64,000 nt of DNA from Kitasatospora sp. NBC_00374 (lineage in GTDB: Bacteria; Actinomycetota; Actinomycetes; Streptomycetales; Streptomycetaceae): assembly GCF_041434935.1 (NCBI RefSeq), contig NZ_CP107964.1, positions 7,051,001 to 7,115,000 on the forward strand, written 5' to 3'. Position numbers and translations under genes: made by a program. This document shows positions 1-9,027 of the stretch, one piece after another. The notes below the pieces were generated by a model. That model searched no databases, was not told the DNA's origin, and saw only the letters and a program-made list of their open reading frames with translations. Within the stretch, counting starts at the first letter, position 1, and each line of letters starts with the position of its first letter.

Positions 1-1
1 G

Positions 2-472
2 GCCTACATCCAGGGTGAGAACAAGCCCACCGGGCCGGCCCCCGACGACGGCTGCCCGTTCTGCTCGATCCCGGGGCTCAGCGACGAGGACGGGCTGATC
101 ATCGCCCGCGGCGGTTCGGTCTTCGCGGTGCTCAACCTCTACCCGTACAACGGCGGCCACCTGATGGTCGTCCCGTACCGGCACGTCGCCGACTACACCG
201 ACCTGGACGAGGCCGAGACGGTCGAGCTCGCCGACTACACCAAGCGGGCCATGACGGCGCTGCGGGCCGCCTCCGGCGCGCACGGCTTCAACATCGGGAT
301 GAACCAGGGCGCGGCGGCCGGTGCCGGGATCGCGGCCCACCTGCACCAGCACGTGGTGCCGCGCTGGGGCGGAGACACCAACTTCATGCCGGTGGTCGGC
401 CACACCAAGGTGCTGCCGCAACTGCTCGCCGACACCCGGAAGATCCTCGCGGACCTCTGGCCGAAGGGCTGA
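2..472 (+). CDS. HIT-family nucleotide phosphorylase/hydrolase, 5' truncated
   Basis: The 5' end lies outside the window; the frame is open from base 2, giving about 156 visible residues. The histidine triad is seen as HLHQH followed by VVP (visible residues 113-117). A CPFC pair at visible residues 18-21 fits the metal-binding cysteines of the diadenosine-polyphosphate phosphorylase branch (mycobacterial Rv2613c type), which degrades Ap4A-like nucleotides in the cytoplasm. In mycobacteria the homologue directly precedes pgsA and pimA; here the same lipid genes lie 4.6 kb downstream, separated by three other genes. The gene ends at a very strong hairpin terminator. The family call is secure; the substrate is inferred. 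Confidence 0.85.
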   Translation, partial: AYIQGENKPTGPAPDDGCPFCSIPGLSDEDGLIIARGGSVFAVLNLYPYNGGHLMVVPYRHVADYTDLDEAETVELADYTKRAMTALRAASGAHGFNIGMNQGAAAGAGIAAHLHQHVVPRWGGDTNFMPVVGHTKVLPQLLADTRKILADLWPKG

Positions 473-481
473 GAACGAGGT

Positions 482-524
482 CGACGGAGGGGCCCGGTCC
501 CGTCGGGACCGGGCCCCTCCGTCG
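482..524. terminator. Bidirectional hairpin terminator between convergent genes
   Basis: A perfect 20-bp stem (482-501 with 505-524) closes a 3-base GTC loop. It lies 10 bp after the HIT gene stop and 20 bp before the stop of the convergent membrane-protein gene, so it can serve both. There is no long T tract, which is usual for high-GC actinobacterial terminators. Confidence 0.85.
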
Positions 525-544
525 CGAGCCGTTGTGAGCCGCCG

Positions 545-2185
545 TCAGCCCGCGTCGTACCGGTCGGCGTGGTACGGACGGGCGCCCTGCATCTCGGACT
601 TCATGATGTTGGAGCGGTTGGTGAAGCGCTCGACGTTCACGTCGTGCTCCGCGAGGAAGTCCATGGTGGCGGCGAGGATGACGTTGGCCACCGGGGTGGA
701 GCCCTGGATCACGTCGTCGCTCTTGAACCGGCTCGGCCAGGTCTTGTCGGCCCAGGACGCGCGCAGGCTGAGCGGCTCCGGCAGGCCGATCGAGCCGCCC
801 AGCCAGGTGAGCAGGGTGGGGATCCGCATGAACGGCGCACGCACCGCCTGCCGGACCACCTCGTCGTTGTCCACCAGGGCGAGCTGGACGGTCTGCTCCT
901 CCCAGAACCGCACGGTCTTGGGGACGTTCTTCTCCTTCGGCTTGGGCTTCGCCGTGAAGTAGCCCGCGATCGGGCCGAGCGCGTGGCCGGTCACGCTGAC
1001 CCGCAGGTGGTTGTGGAGCATGGTGATGTCGACCAGCATGGTCGCCACCAGCTGGCCCTTGTGCAGGACGAACTGGACGGCGACCCGGTGCCGCAGGTCG
1101 CTGCCGTAGGTCTGCCGGTTGGCCACTTCGCCGACGGCGAAGTCGCGCATCCGGAAACCGTCCATCTCGCTGCCGCCGGGGCGGCCGATCTCGTCCGCGC
1201 CCTCGGGGATGTCCTGCACCACCCACTGGTGGATGGCCGGGCGGGGCATCGCGCCGTTCGGGATCTCGCTGGTGGCCAGTGAGCCGAGCCGGTCGGCGAT
1301 CTTCCGGGCGAGGTCGTAGATGTGGAACGTCCGGAAGTCCTCGTGTCCGTCGGCCGGCCGCAGGTCCTCGGAGAGGTCCCAGTTCGCCCAGCGGGCGCCG
1401 ACCCCGAGGATGCCCTTGCCGCCGGCGTAGTGGTGGACGTTGGTCTCCTGCTCGGCCGTCAGACGGTCGAGGGCGCCCTTGAGCGCCGTCGCCTTCTTGT
1501 CGAGGTGGTCGCGGGGCACCGCCTTGGGCACCGTCGCGGCCACCGCGCTGCCCTCGACCAGGCCGCCCCAGCGCGACCGCAGCTCCAGCGTGGAGCGCAG
1601 CGCGATCCGCTTGGCCAGGAACCAGCCCAGGACCGGGCCGAGCATCATCACGCGGACGTACAGCCCGCCGATCCCGCCCACCGGGGGCCGCAGCGCGAAC
1701 AGCACCGCCAGGCCGGCCGCCACCAGCAGCGCCAGGGTGCCGAAGAAGCCGTCCCGGGCCGAGCCGGCCTTCGCGAAGTGGGCGCGGACCTGGTAGGCGG
1801 CGAGCCAGATCAGGGTGCCGGGCAGGAACAGGCCGCCGCACAGGAAGGTGACCGTGCTGAGCTGCCGGTCCCTGGCGTCCCGCAGGTCCTGGGCGGCGAG
1901 GCAGTGCTCGACCACCATCCGGACGTCGGTGCCGAAGGAGGGCACCAGCGGGTTGCGCGCGGGCGGCAGGGTACGGTCGAGCAGGGCGCGGCTGAAGGCC
2001 TCGCCGGCGCTCGGCCGGAAGAGGGCGAACTTGCCCCCCTTGACCTTGACCCCGGCCAGCGCCTCGAGCTCCTGGTAGCCGGCGTCGCGGTACGCGGCCG
2101 AGGAGAGGGCCTGGGTGACCGCGGTCTGGGTGCTGACGTCCGTCCGGGGTATCTGCGCACCCGGGGTCATGTCGAGCTGGCTCAC
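545..2185 (-). CDS. Conserved membrane protein of unknown function, 546 aa
   Basis: I do not recognise a functional family. The GTG at 2185 is chosen because AGGAGGG lies 9 bases upstream; an in-frame ATG at 2170 has no such site. Three hydrophobic segments are visible at about residues 111-131, 147-165 and 172-192. They are followed by a soluble region of about 350 residues, so the protein looks membrane-anchored with a large C-terminal domain that is probably cytoplasmic. It is divergent from the DCC-family gene (184-bp gap) and convergent with the HIT gene. No catalytic motif is apparent to me. Confidence 0.7.
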   Translation of the reverse strand: MSQLDMTPGAQIPRTDVSTQTAVTQALSSAAYRDAGYQELEALAGVKVKGGKFALFRPSAGEAFSRALLDRTLPPARNPLVPSFGTDVRMVVEHCLAAQDLRDARDRQLSTVTFLCGGLFLPGTLIWLAAYQVRAHFAKAGSARDGFFGTLALLVAAGLAVLFALRPPVGGIGGLYVRVMMLGPVLGWFLAKRIALRSTLELRSRWGGLVEGSAVAATVPKAVPRDHLDKKATALKGALDRLTAEQETNVHHYAGGKGILGVGARWANWDLSEDLRPADGHEDFRTFHIYDLARKIADRLGSLATSEIPNGAMPRPAIHQWVVQDIPEGADEIGRPGGSEMDGFRMRDFAVGEVANRQTYGSDLRHRVAVQFVLHKGQLVATMLVDITMLHNHLRVSVTGHALGPIAGYFTAKPKPKEKNVPKTVRFWEEQTVQLALVDNDEVVRQAVRAPFMRIPTLLTWLGGSIGLPEPLSLRASWADKTWPSRFKSDDVIQGSTPVANVILAATMDFLAEHDVNVERFTNRSNIMKSEMQGARPYHADRYDAG

Positions 2186-2369
2186 TGTGGCAGGCCCTCC
2201 TCCCCTTGTCAGCGGCAGGTTATCGTGCCGCCGCCCGGTCGCGTGGATGATCGTCTGAACCGCTGTCACATCTCGGCCACCGCCGCTGTCGACAGGATCC
2301 TGCCCGTTCGCGGCGCGCTTCGATCCTCCGGTGATCGGTTGTCTGCCGCGGGTACCCGGATGAGGCAGG

Positions 2370-2813
2370 ATGCGGGGCATGGCTGAGGACATCCAGCGGG
2401 ACCCGGTTCTGGTCTTCGACGGCGACTGCGGTTTCTGCACCACCTGCGTCAACTTCGCGGAGCGCTACCTGAGGGCGAGTCTGTCCTCGGGCGGCTGGGA
2501 CGCGGTGCCGTACCAGTTCGCCGACCTGGCGGCGCTGGACGCGAGGGCCGGCGGCCGGGGCCTGGTCACCGTCGGGCGGGCCGAGCAGGAGATCCTCTGG
2601 GTGACCCCGTCGGGGGCGGTCCACGGCGGCGCCCGGGCGGCGGCGCGGCTGCTGCTGCGCTCCGGCGGACCGTGGGCCTACCTGGGTGCCTTCCTGACGC
2701 TCGCGCCGGTGCGCCCGCTCGCCTCCGCCGGGTACCGCCTGGTCGCGCGCCACCGGCACCAGCTGCCGGGCGGCACGGCGGCCTGCGCGCTGCCGCGCCG
2801 CGCGCGGGCCTGA
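2370..2813 (+). CDS. DCC-family (DUF393) thiol-disulfide oxidoreductase-like protein
   Basis: The N-terminal signature DGDCGFCTTC (residues 17-26) with the preceding VLVF strand is diagnostic of the DCC/DUF393 family, named for its conserved Asp-Cys-Cys motif and thought to have a thioredoxin-like fold. A redox role is therefore inferred, with no known substrate. The protein is 147 residues, normal for the family. ATG 2370 and ATG 2379 are both possible starts; the second has AGGA 8 bases upstream and may be the real one. It is convergent with the EF-G-like gene, with 21 bp between stops. Confidence 0.8.
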   Translation: MRGMAEDIQRDPVLVFDGDCGFCTTCVNFAERYLRASLSSGGWDAVPYQFADLAALDARAGGRGLVTVGRAEQEILWVTPSGAVHGGARAAARLLLRSGGPWAYLGAFLTLAPVRPLASAGYRLVARHRHQLPGGTAACALPRRARA

Positions 2814-2834
2814 TTCCGTCCGGGCCGGGAGCGC

Positions 2835-4877
2835 TCAGGAGGCGCGTTCGTAGCGGGCCGCGACCGCGCTGGGCATCGGGGAGTGCCGCAGGTAGCTGCG
2901 GGAGAAGCTGCCGGTGCCGTGCGAGAGCGAGCGCAGATCGACCGGGTAGTGGGTGAGTTCGATCTCCGGGACCTCGGCGCGGACCAGGCTGAGGCCCGGC
3001 CCGCCGGGCTCGGTGCCCAGCACATGGCCGCGGCGGGCGGAGAGGTCGCTGAGGACGGCGCCCTGGTACTCGTCGGGCAGCAGGACCTGGACCTCGTCGA
3101 CGGGTTCGAGCAGGTGGACCCTGGCGTGGCCGGCGGCCTCCTTGAGGGCGAGTGCGGCGGCGGTCTGGAAGGCGGCGTCGGAGGAGTCGACGGAGTGCGC
3201 CTTGCCGTCGGTGAGGGTGACCCGGATGTCGGTGACCGGGTAGCCGGACTGCACGCCGTGGGCGAGTTGGGCGCGGATGCCCTTCTCGACCGAGGGGATG
3301 AAGTTGCGCGGCACGGACCCGCCGACCACGTGGTCGACGAACTCGAAGCCGCCGCCCGGCAGGGGTTCGACGGTGAGGTCGCAGATCGCGTACTGGCCGT
3401 GGCCGCCGGACTGCTTGACGTGCCGCCCGTGCCCCTCGGCCCGGGTGCCGAAGGTCTCGCGCAGCGCGACCCGGTACGGGATGGTGTCGACGTGCACGCC
3501 GTAGCGGGTGCGCAGCCGGTCCAGGGTGACGGCCTGATGCGCCTCTCCGGTGCACCAGAGCACGAGTTGGTGGGTGTCGGGGTTCTGCTCGACGCGCAGG
3601 GTCGGGTCCTGGGCGGCGAGTCGGGCGAGGCTCTGGGAGAGCCGGTCCTCGTCGGCCTTGCTGTGTGCCTCGACGGCGGCGGGCAGCAGCGCCTCGGGCA
3701 GCGGCCAGGGCGGCAGCGCGTCCGGGCCGGTGGTGAGGGTGTCCCCGGTGCGGGCGGCGGTCAGTTTGGCCAGGCAGACCAGGTCGCCGGCCAGGGCGTG
3801 CGGGACGGGGCGCTGCTGCTTGCCGAAGGGGCAGCTGAGTCCGGTGACGCGTTCGTCGGGGTGTCCGGGCAGCCGGACGGTGGTGTCGGGGCGCACGGTG
3901 CCGGCGTAGATCCGGGCCAGGCTGAGCCGGCCGACGTACGGGTCCTCGCCGGTGTGGACGATCTGCGCGGCCAGGGGCGCGTCGGGGTCGCAGGCGGGGA
4001 GGTCGTCGGTGCGGTCCAGGGGTGAGGGGAAGGCGGCGGCGATCAGGTCGAGCAGTTCGGCCGTTCCGGCGGGGAGGCCGCCGGCCTCGGTGGGCGGGGC
4101 GGTGGCGAGGACGGGGTGCAGGGTGTCCTGGCGCAGTTCCCGGCGCAGGGCGGCGGTGAGGGCGTCGGTGTCGAGTTCCTCGCCGGCCAGGTAGCGCTCC
4201 AGCAGGGTGTCGTCCTCGCCGGCGATCGCCTCGGCGAGCAGGCCGCGTTCCCCGGCGAGGTCGCCGGGCTCGCCCGGCTCGCCGCGGCGGCGGCCGGTGA
4301 GCAGGTCGATCGAGCCCGCCAGCCGGCCGTCGGCGAGGGTGTAGTGGTGCAGCGGCAGGAGCGTGTCGGTGCGGCCGTCGGCGAGGACCTCCCGGAGCAT
4401 CGCGAGGGTCTCGTCGAGGCGGACCCGGGCGGCGTTGAGGTGGGTGAGGACGACGGCGCGGGTGAGGCCGAGCAGCTCGCACTCGCGCCACAGGGCCAGG
4501 GTGCCCGGGCCGATCGGCTCGGTGGCGGAGATCACGAACAGGGCGGCCTCGGCGGCCCGCAGGCCGGCCTGGAGCTCGCCGGCGAAGTCGGCGTAGCCCG
4601 GGGCGTCCAACAGGTTGATCTTGATGTCCTGCCAGCTCACCGGGAGGAGGGAGAGCTGGACGGAGCGCTGCTGTTGGTGCTCGATCTCCTCGTGGTCGCT
4701 GACGGTGGTGCCGTCGGGGACGCTGCCGGCCCTGGTGAGGGCGCCGGCGGTGAGCGCGAGCGACTCGGCGAGGGTGGTCTTGCCGGCGCCGCTGCTGCCG
4801 ATCAGCACGACGTTGCGCAGCTGGTCGGGCCGCTCGACGGTCGGTGCGGGGCTGTGGGTGGCTGTCCGGTCCGACAT
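2835..4877 (-). CDS. EF-G-like GTPase with degenerate G motifs (EF-G2 type)
   Basis: The 680-residue protein follows the EF-G domain plan: GTPase, domain II, and C-terminal domains III-V. Start ATG 4877 has GGAGGTGAG 7 bases upstream. G1 is intact (GSSGAGKTT, residues 27-35). Other motifs are altered: switch I reads QQRSVQ where canonical EF-G has ERGIT, G3 is DAPGY (91-95) with Tyr in place of the catalytic His, and G4 is THLN (145-148) instead of NKxD. This matches the EF-G2/FusA2 paralog class, for which mycobacterial studies report binding of guanine nucleotides without ribosome-stimulated GTPase. It is unlikely to be the main translocase. It is divergent from pgsA (246-bp gap). Confidence 0.85.
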   Translation of the reverse strand: MSDRTATHSPAPTVERPDQLRNVVLIGSSGAGKTTLAESLALTAGALTRAGSVPDGTTVSDHEEIEHQQQRSVQLSLLPVSWQDIKINLLDAPGYADFAGELQAGLRAAEAALFVISATEPIGPGTLALWRECELLGLTRAVVLTHLNAARVRLDETLAMLREVLADGRTDTLLPLHHYTLADGRLAGSIDLLTGRRRGEPGEPGDLAGERGLLAEAIAGEDDTLLERYLAGEELDTDALTAALRRELRQDTLHPVLATAPPTEAGGLPAGTAELLDLIAAAFPSPLDRTDDLPACDPDAPLAAQIVHTGEDPYVGRLSLARIYAGTVRPDTTVRLPGHPDERVTGLSCPFGKQQRPVPHALAGDLVCLAKLTAARTGDTLTTGPDALPPWPLPEALLPAAVEAHSKADEDRLSQSLARLAAQDPTLRVEQNPDTHQLVLWCTGEAHQAVTLDRLRTRYGVHVDTIPYRVALRETFGTRAEGHGRHVKQSGGHGQYAICDLTVEPLPGGGFEFVDHVVGGSVPRNFIPSVEKGIRAQLAHGVQSGYPVTDIRVTLTDGKAHSVDSSDAAFQTAAALALKEAAGHARVHLLEPVDEVQVLLPDEYQGAVLSDLSARRGHVLGTEPGGPGLSLVRAEVPEIELTHYPVDLRSLSHGTGSFSRSYLRHSPMPSAVAARYERAS

Positions 4878-5123
4878 GGCTCTTCTCACCTCCGTACGCC
4901 CCGGATTGGCTACGCAGGGGGACGGGTCGATCACGTCCCGTGGATGCCGAACTGCCCTCGGCGACGGCCAGTTGGCCCGAATGCCCGCTCGCGGGCGTGG
5001 GGCGACGGAGCGCGCGAGCAGCGTGGATACCATTGTCCAGCCGGGTGGGACGATCCGCTCGGCCGCCCGGGTCCGACAGCGGTCCGGGGCGGAATCCCGA
5101 GAATCGGAGCGGTCCGGAAGGCC

Positions 5124-5795
5124 ATGCTCAACAAATACGCGCGCGCCTTCTTCACACGTGTCCTGACGCCGTTCGCCGCCCTCCTGCTGCGCTGGGGTGT
5201 GAGCCCGGACGCGGTGACGCTCATCGGTACGGCCGGGTCGGTCGCGGGTGCGCTGGTGTTCTTCCCCCGCGGGGAGTTCTTCTGGGGCACCATCACGATC
5301 ACCCTCTTCATCTTCTCCGACCTGGTCGACGGCAACATGGCCCGCCAGGCGGGCCGTTCCAGCAAGTGGGGCGCGTTCCTGGACTCCACGCTGGACCGGG
5401 TCGCGGACGCGGCGATCTTCGGCGGACTGGCCATGTGGTACGCCGGGACGGGAAACAACAACCTGCTGTGCGTGGTCGCCATGTTCTGCCTGGCGAGCGG
5501 CCAGGTGGTCTCGTACACCAAGGCGCGCGGCGAGAGCCTGGGCTTCCCGGTCGACGTCTCGGGGCTGGTCGAGCGGGCCGAGCGGCTGGTCATCACGCTG
5601 GTCGCGGCCGGCCTCGCGGGGCTGCACACGTTCGGCGTGCCCTACGTGGAGTGGCTGCTGCCGTTCGCCCTGTGGGTGGTCGCGGTGGGCAGCCTGGTGA
5701 CGGTGCTGCAGCGGATGCTGACGGTACGGCGGGAGTCCTTCGAGCTGGAGCGCGCCACCACGGCGGCACCGGCCGGGGTCGAGGGGGCGGAGTGA
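5124..5795 (+). CDS. pgsA: CDP-alcohol phosphatidyltransferase, probable phosphatidylinositol phosphate synthase
   Basis: The 223-residue integral membrane enzyme carries the full CDP-alcohol phosphatidyltransferase motif: D66, D69, G70, A73, R74, G83, D87 and D91 in the DxxDGxxAR-x8-GxxxDxxxD spacing that binds two metals and CDP-diacylglycerol. In actinobacteria the member next to the PIM acyltransferase and PimA is the phosphatidylinositol phosphate synthase (called pgsA1 in mycobacteria), using inositol phosphate. That assignment rests on context; the motif alone does not define the acceptor. GGAAG precedes ATG 5124. The stop overlaps the GTG of the next gene by 4 bases, which suggests translational coupling. 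Confidence 0.9.
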   Translation: MLNKYARAFFTRVLTPFAALLLRWGVSPDAVTLIGTAGSVAGALVFFPRGEFFWGTITITLFIFSDLVDGNMARQAGRSSKWGAFLDSTLDRVADAAIFGGLAMWYAGTGNNNLLCVVAMFCLASGQVVSYTKARGESLGFPVDVSGLVERAERLVITLVAAGLAGLHTFGVPYVEWLLPFALWVVAVGSLVTVLQRMLTVRRESFELERATTAAPAGVEGAE

Positions 5796-6706
5796 AGGAA
5801 CGGTTGGCCGACGGGGCCTACGCGCTGGGCTGGGCGGCGGTGAAGCGGCTGCCGGAACCGGTGGCGCGCGGACTGTTCGCCCAGATCGCGGACGTGGCCT
5901 GGCGCCGGCGCGGCAAGGGCGTCCAGCGCCTGGAGGCGAACCTCGCCCGGGTGCACCCGGAGGCGGACGCCGACCGGCTGCGTGAGCTGTCCCGGGCCGG
6001 CATGCGCTCGTACCTGCGGTACTGGATGGAGTCGTTCCGGCTGCCGGCCTGGAGCCTCGCCCGGATCGCCGACGCCATAACGGTCAAGAACATCGAACAG
6101 CTCGACGAGGTGATGGCGTCCGGGCGCGGTGCGGTCCTGGCGCTGCCGCACATGGCCAACTGGGACCTGGCCGGGGCGTGGATCGCCTCGGCGGGCGGGT
6201 ACCCGTTCACCACCGTCGCCGAGCGGCTGAAGCCGGAGTCCCTGTTCGACCGCTTCGTGGCGTACCGCGAGGGCCTCGGGATGGAGGTGCTGGCGCTCAC
6301 CGGCAGCGAGGTCTCGGTGATCGGCACCCTGGCCCGCCGGCTGCGGGCGGGCGGGCTGGTCTGCCTGGTAGGTGACCGGGACCTCTCGGCCGCCGGCGTC
6401 CCGGTGGACTTCTTCGGCGAGCAGACCCGGATGCCGGCCGGCCCGGCGGCGCTGGCCCAGCAGACCGGCGCGGCGCTCTTCCCGGTGACGCTCTGGTACG
6501 ACGGGCCGATGCTGCGGGCCGAGGTCCACCCCGAGATCGCGGTGCCGGACGCGGGCGACCGCAAGGAGCGCACGGCCTCGATGGTCCAGTCGCTGGCCGA
6601 CGTGTGGGCCGAGGGGATCCGCGAGCACTCGGTGGACTGGCACATGCTGCAGAAGCTGTGGCTGGCGGACCTCACCGGTCCGCAGCCCGTGAGGGGGAGC
6701 CAGTGA
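5792..6706 (+). CDS. Phosphatidylinositol mannoside acyltransferase-like (HtrB/PatA family)
   Basis: The 304-residue protein of the LpxL/HtrB lysophospholipid acyltransferase superfamily shows the catalytic HxxxxD motif as H120-MANW-D125. Lipid A is absent in this phylum, so homologues between pgsA and pimA act as PatA-type enzymes that acylate mannose on phosphatidylinositol mannosides at the inner face of the membrane. GTG 5792 overlaps the pgsA stop, and its own stop overlaps the next GTG, so the three genes form a coupled operon. Substrate is inferred from context. Confidence 0.85.
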   Translation: MKERLADGAYALGWAAVKRLPEPVARGLFAQIADVAWRRRGKGVQRLEANLARVHPEADADRLRELSRAGMRSYLRYWMESFRLPAWSLARIADAITVKNIEQLDEVMASGRGAVLALPHMANWDLAGAWIASAGGYPFTTVAERLKPESLFDRFVAYREGLGMEVLALTGSEVSVIGTLARRLRAGGLVCLVGDRDLSAAGVPVDFFGEQTRMPAGPAALAQQTGAALFPVTLWYDGPMLRAEVHPEIAVPDAGDRKERTASMVQSLADVWAEGIREHSVDWHMLQKLWLADLTGPQPVRGSQ

Positions 6707-7884
6707 AGATCGGCATCGTCTGCCCGTACGACTGGGACGTGCCCGGCGGGGTGCAGTTCCACATCCGGGACCTCGCCGAGCACCTGATCGGGCTCGGCCA
6801 CCAGGTCTCCGTGCTGGCACCGGCCGAGGACGACGAGGCGCTGCCGCCGTACGTGGTCTCGGCGGGCCGGGCGGTCGCGGTGCCGTACAACGGCTCGGTG
6901 GCCCGGCTGAGCTTCGGCATCCTGTCGGCGGCGAGGGTCCGGCGCTGGCTGCACGAGGGCCGGTTCGACATCCTGCACGTCCACGAGCCGGCCTCGCCCA
7001 GCCTGTCGATGCTGGCCGCCTGGTCGGCCTCCGGTCCGATGGTGGGGACCTTCCACACCTCCAACCCGCGCTCGCGGGCGATGATCGCGGCCTCGCCGAT
7101 CCTCCAGCCCGGACTGGAGAAGATGAGCGCCCGGATCGCGGTCAGCGAGTACGCCCGGCGCACCCTGGTGGAACACCTGGGCGGCGACGCGGTCGTCATC
7201 CCGAACGGCGTCGACGTCCGGTTCTTCGCCGACGCCGAGCCCGACCCGCGGTGGCAGGGCACGGCCGTGGACGGCGGCGCGGGCACGATCGGCTTCATCG
7301 GCCGGATCAACGAGCCGCGCAAGGGCCTGCCGACGCTGCTGGCGGCCCTGCCGAAGATCCTCGCCGAGCGGCCCGGCGTGCGGCTGCTGGTGGCCGGCAA
7401 GGGCGACGAGGAGGAGGCCGTGGCGGGGCTGGCGCCCGAGGCGCGGGCCCAGGTCGAGTTCCTCGGGATGGTCAGCGACGCGGAGAAGGCCCGGCTGCTG
7501 CGCAGCGTCGACCTCTACGTGGCGCCGAACACCGGCGGGGAGAGCTTCGGGATCATCCTGGTCGAGGCGATGTCGGCCGGCGCCCCGGTGCTGGCCAGCG
7601 ACCTGGACGCGTTCCGGCAGGTGCTGGACGGCGGCGGCGCGGGTGAGCTGTTCCCGGTGGAGGACGCCGAGGCGCTGGCCGGCGCGGCGGTGAAGCTGCT
7701 CGGCAACCCGCAGCGGCTGGCGGAACTGCGCGACGCGGCCTCCCGGCACGTGCGGCGGTTCGACTGGGAGACGGTCGGGGCGGACATCCTGTCGGTGTAC
7801 GAGACGGTGACCGACGGCATGCCGCCGGTCGCCGAGGACGAGCGGACGGGCTGGCGCGAGCGCTTCGGCCTCGCCCGCGACTGA
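6703..7884 (+). CDS. pimA: GT4 glycosyltransferase, probable phosphatidylinositol mannosyltransferase
   Basis: This 393-residue GT-B, family 4 enzyme opens with VKIGIVCPYDWDVPGGVQFH, whose glycine-rich loop is typical of PimA. The C-terminal nucleotide-sugar region has GGESFGIILVEAMSAG, containing the EX7E-type pair. Family knowledge: PimA transfers mannose from GDP-mannose to the 2-position of phosphatidylinositol at the cytoplasmic membrane. It is the third gene of the coupled pgsA-acyltransferase-pimA operon, which strongly supports the role; other GT4 substrates cannot be excluded by sequence. Confidence 0.88.
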   Translation: MKIGIVCPYDWDVPGGVQFHIRDLAEHLIGLGHQVSVLAPAEDDEALPPYVVSAGRAVAVPYNGSVARLSFGILSAARVRRWLHEGRFDILHVHEPASPSLSMLAAWSASGPMVGTFHTSNPRSRAMIAASPILQPGLEKMSARIAVSEYARRTLVEHLGGDAVVIPNGVDVRFFADAEPDPRWQGTAVDGGAGTIGFIGRINEPRKGLPTLLAALPKILAERPGVRLLVAGKGDEEEAVAGLAPEARAQVEFLGMVSDAEKARLLRSVDLYVAPNTGGESFGIILVEAMSAGAPVLASDLDAFRQVLDGGGAGELFPVEDAEALAGAAVKLLGNPQRLAELRDAASRHVRRFDWETVGADILSVYETVTDGMPPVAEDERTGWRERFGLARD

Positions 7885-7965
7885 GGCCCGCCGCGGGTGG
7901 GGCGGCGGATTCGCGGTGGGGGAGGATGGGCGGACCTGTCGTCCGTGCCCAGGGGAGGGCCCCTC

Positions 7966-8328
7966 ATGCCGCAGATCATCGTCGACCACTCGGACCGCCT
8001 CGGCCTCGACCGGCGGGCGTTCGCCGCGGAGCTCCACCCGCTGGTGGCCAGGACGATCGGTTCGCCCGTCGCCGACTGCAAGACGCGCTTCCGGCGGATC
8101 GAGGAGACCTACGTCGGTGACGGCGACGCCGCCCGCGACGTGGTGCTGCTGGAGATCCGGATCCTGGACGGCCGCACCGTCGAGCAGAAGACCGCCCTGG
8201 CCGAAGCCCTGCTGGAGCTGCTGGAGCGGCACGCCGTCCCCGCCGAGGGCGTCGAACTGCACCTGGCGGTGGACGTGGTGGAGATGGACCGGCGGACCTA
8301 CCGGAAGTCGGTTTCCGCGGCGGGGTAG
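7966..8328 (+). CDS. CHMI-type tautomerase superfamily protein
   Basis: The 120-residue protein begins MPQIIVDHSDRL, with Pro2 available as the N-terminal catalytic base of the tautomerase superfamily. Overall length and pattern fit the 5-carboxymethyl-2-hydroxymuconate isomerase family. GGGGAGG lies 8-9 bases before ATG 7966. There are no homoprotocatechuate-catabolism genes nearby, so the named reaction is doubtful and the true substrate is unknown. It lies 81 bp after pimA. Confidence 0.75.
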   Translation: MPQIIVDHSDRLGLDRRAFAAELHPLVARTIGSPVADCKTRFRRIEETYVGDGDAARDVVLLEIRILDGRTVEQKTALAEALLELLERHAVPAEGVELHLAVDVVEMDRRTYRKSVSAAG

Positions 8329-8339
8329 CGTAACGCCCC

Positions 8340-8885
8340 GTGACTACCTGGATCTGGGCCGCCGCGGCCGTCGTGCTGTTCGCCGTCTACCTGAGCTGGA
8401 CCGCCGGCCGGCTGGACCGGCTGCACGCGAGGATCGACGCGGCGAAGGCCTCGCTGGACGCCCAGCTCGTCCGGCGGGCCTCGGTGGCGCTGGAACTGGC
8501 CACTTCCTCACTGCTCGACCCGGCCGCCTCGATCCTGCTGTACGAGGCCTCGCACGCCGCCCGGCAGAGCGAGGACGAGCACCGCGAGGTGGCCGAGAGC
8601 GAGCTGAGCCTGGCGCTGCGGGCGGTCCTCGCCGAGCCGGAGCAGGTCAGGGCGCTGCTGGCGGCCCCGGGCGGCCCCGAGGCGGTGAAGGACCTGACGG
8701 CGGCGGTCCGGCGGGTGCCGATGGCGCGGCGGTTCCACAACGACGCGGTGCGGGCGGCCCGGGCGGTGCGTGAGCACCGGCTGGTCCGCTACTTCCGGTT
8801 GGCGGGCCGGGCGCCCTTCCCGCTGGCCTTCGAGATGGACGACGAGCCGCCGGTGGCGCTGACCCCGGAAGGCGCCCCGGCGTAG
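8340..8885 (+). CDS. LemA-like membrane-anchored helical protein
   Basis: This 181-residue protein has one N-terminal membrane segment (about residues 4-18) followed by a helical domain rich in Ala, Glu and Arg. Two stretches resemble LemA proteins: [13 protein letters not shown] near residue 40 and RRFHNDAVR near 130, the latter matching the LemA FYNDAVR region. The function of LemA is unknown. There is no ribosome-binding site before GTG 8340, but TAGCGT lies 8 bases upstream, so leaderless initiation is plausible. In mycobacteria the gene after pimA also encodes a membrane-anchored protein (Rv2609c, with an added NUDIX domain), so gene order may be conserved. Similarity is by eye only. Confidence 0.65.
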   Translation: MTTWIWAAAAVVLFAVYLSWTAGRLDRLHARIDAAKASLDAQLVRRASVALELATSSLLDPAASILLYEASHAARQSEDEHREVAESELSLALRAVLAEPEQVRALLAAPGGPEAVKDLTAAVRRVPMARRFHNDAVRAARAVREHRLVRYFRLAGRAPFPLAFEMDDEPPVALTPEGAPA

Positions 8886-9027
8886 CGGCGGACGGCCGGG
8901 CGCCGTCCGGATCCAGCCTGTTTGTCGTATGCGGAACGCGTCGATGGACTGGATGGCGCATGGGTCGGGGGTTCTTCGGGCCTACGATAGGGCGATAGCA
9001 CTGGTTCATCTTCGAGTGAGGTCTCAC

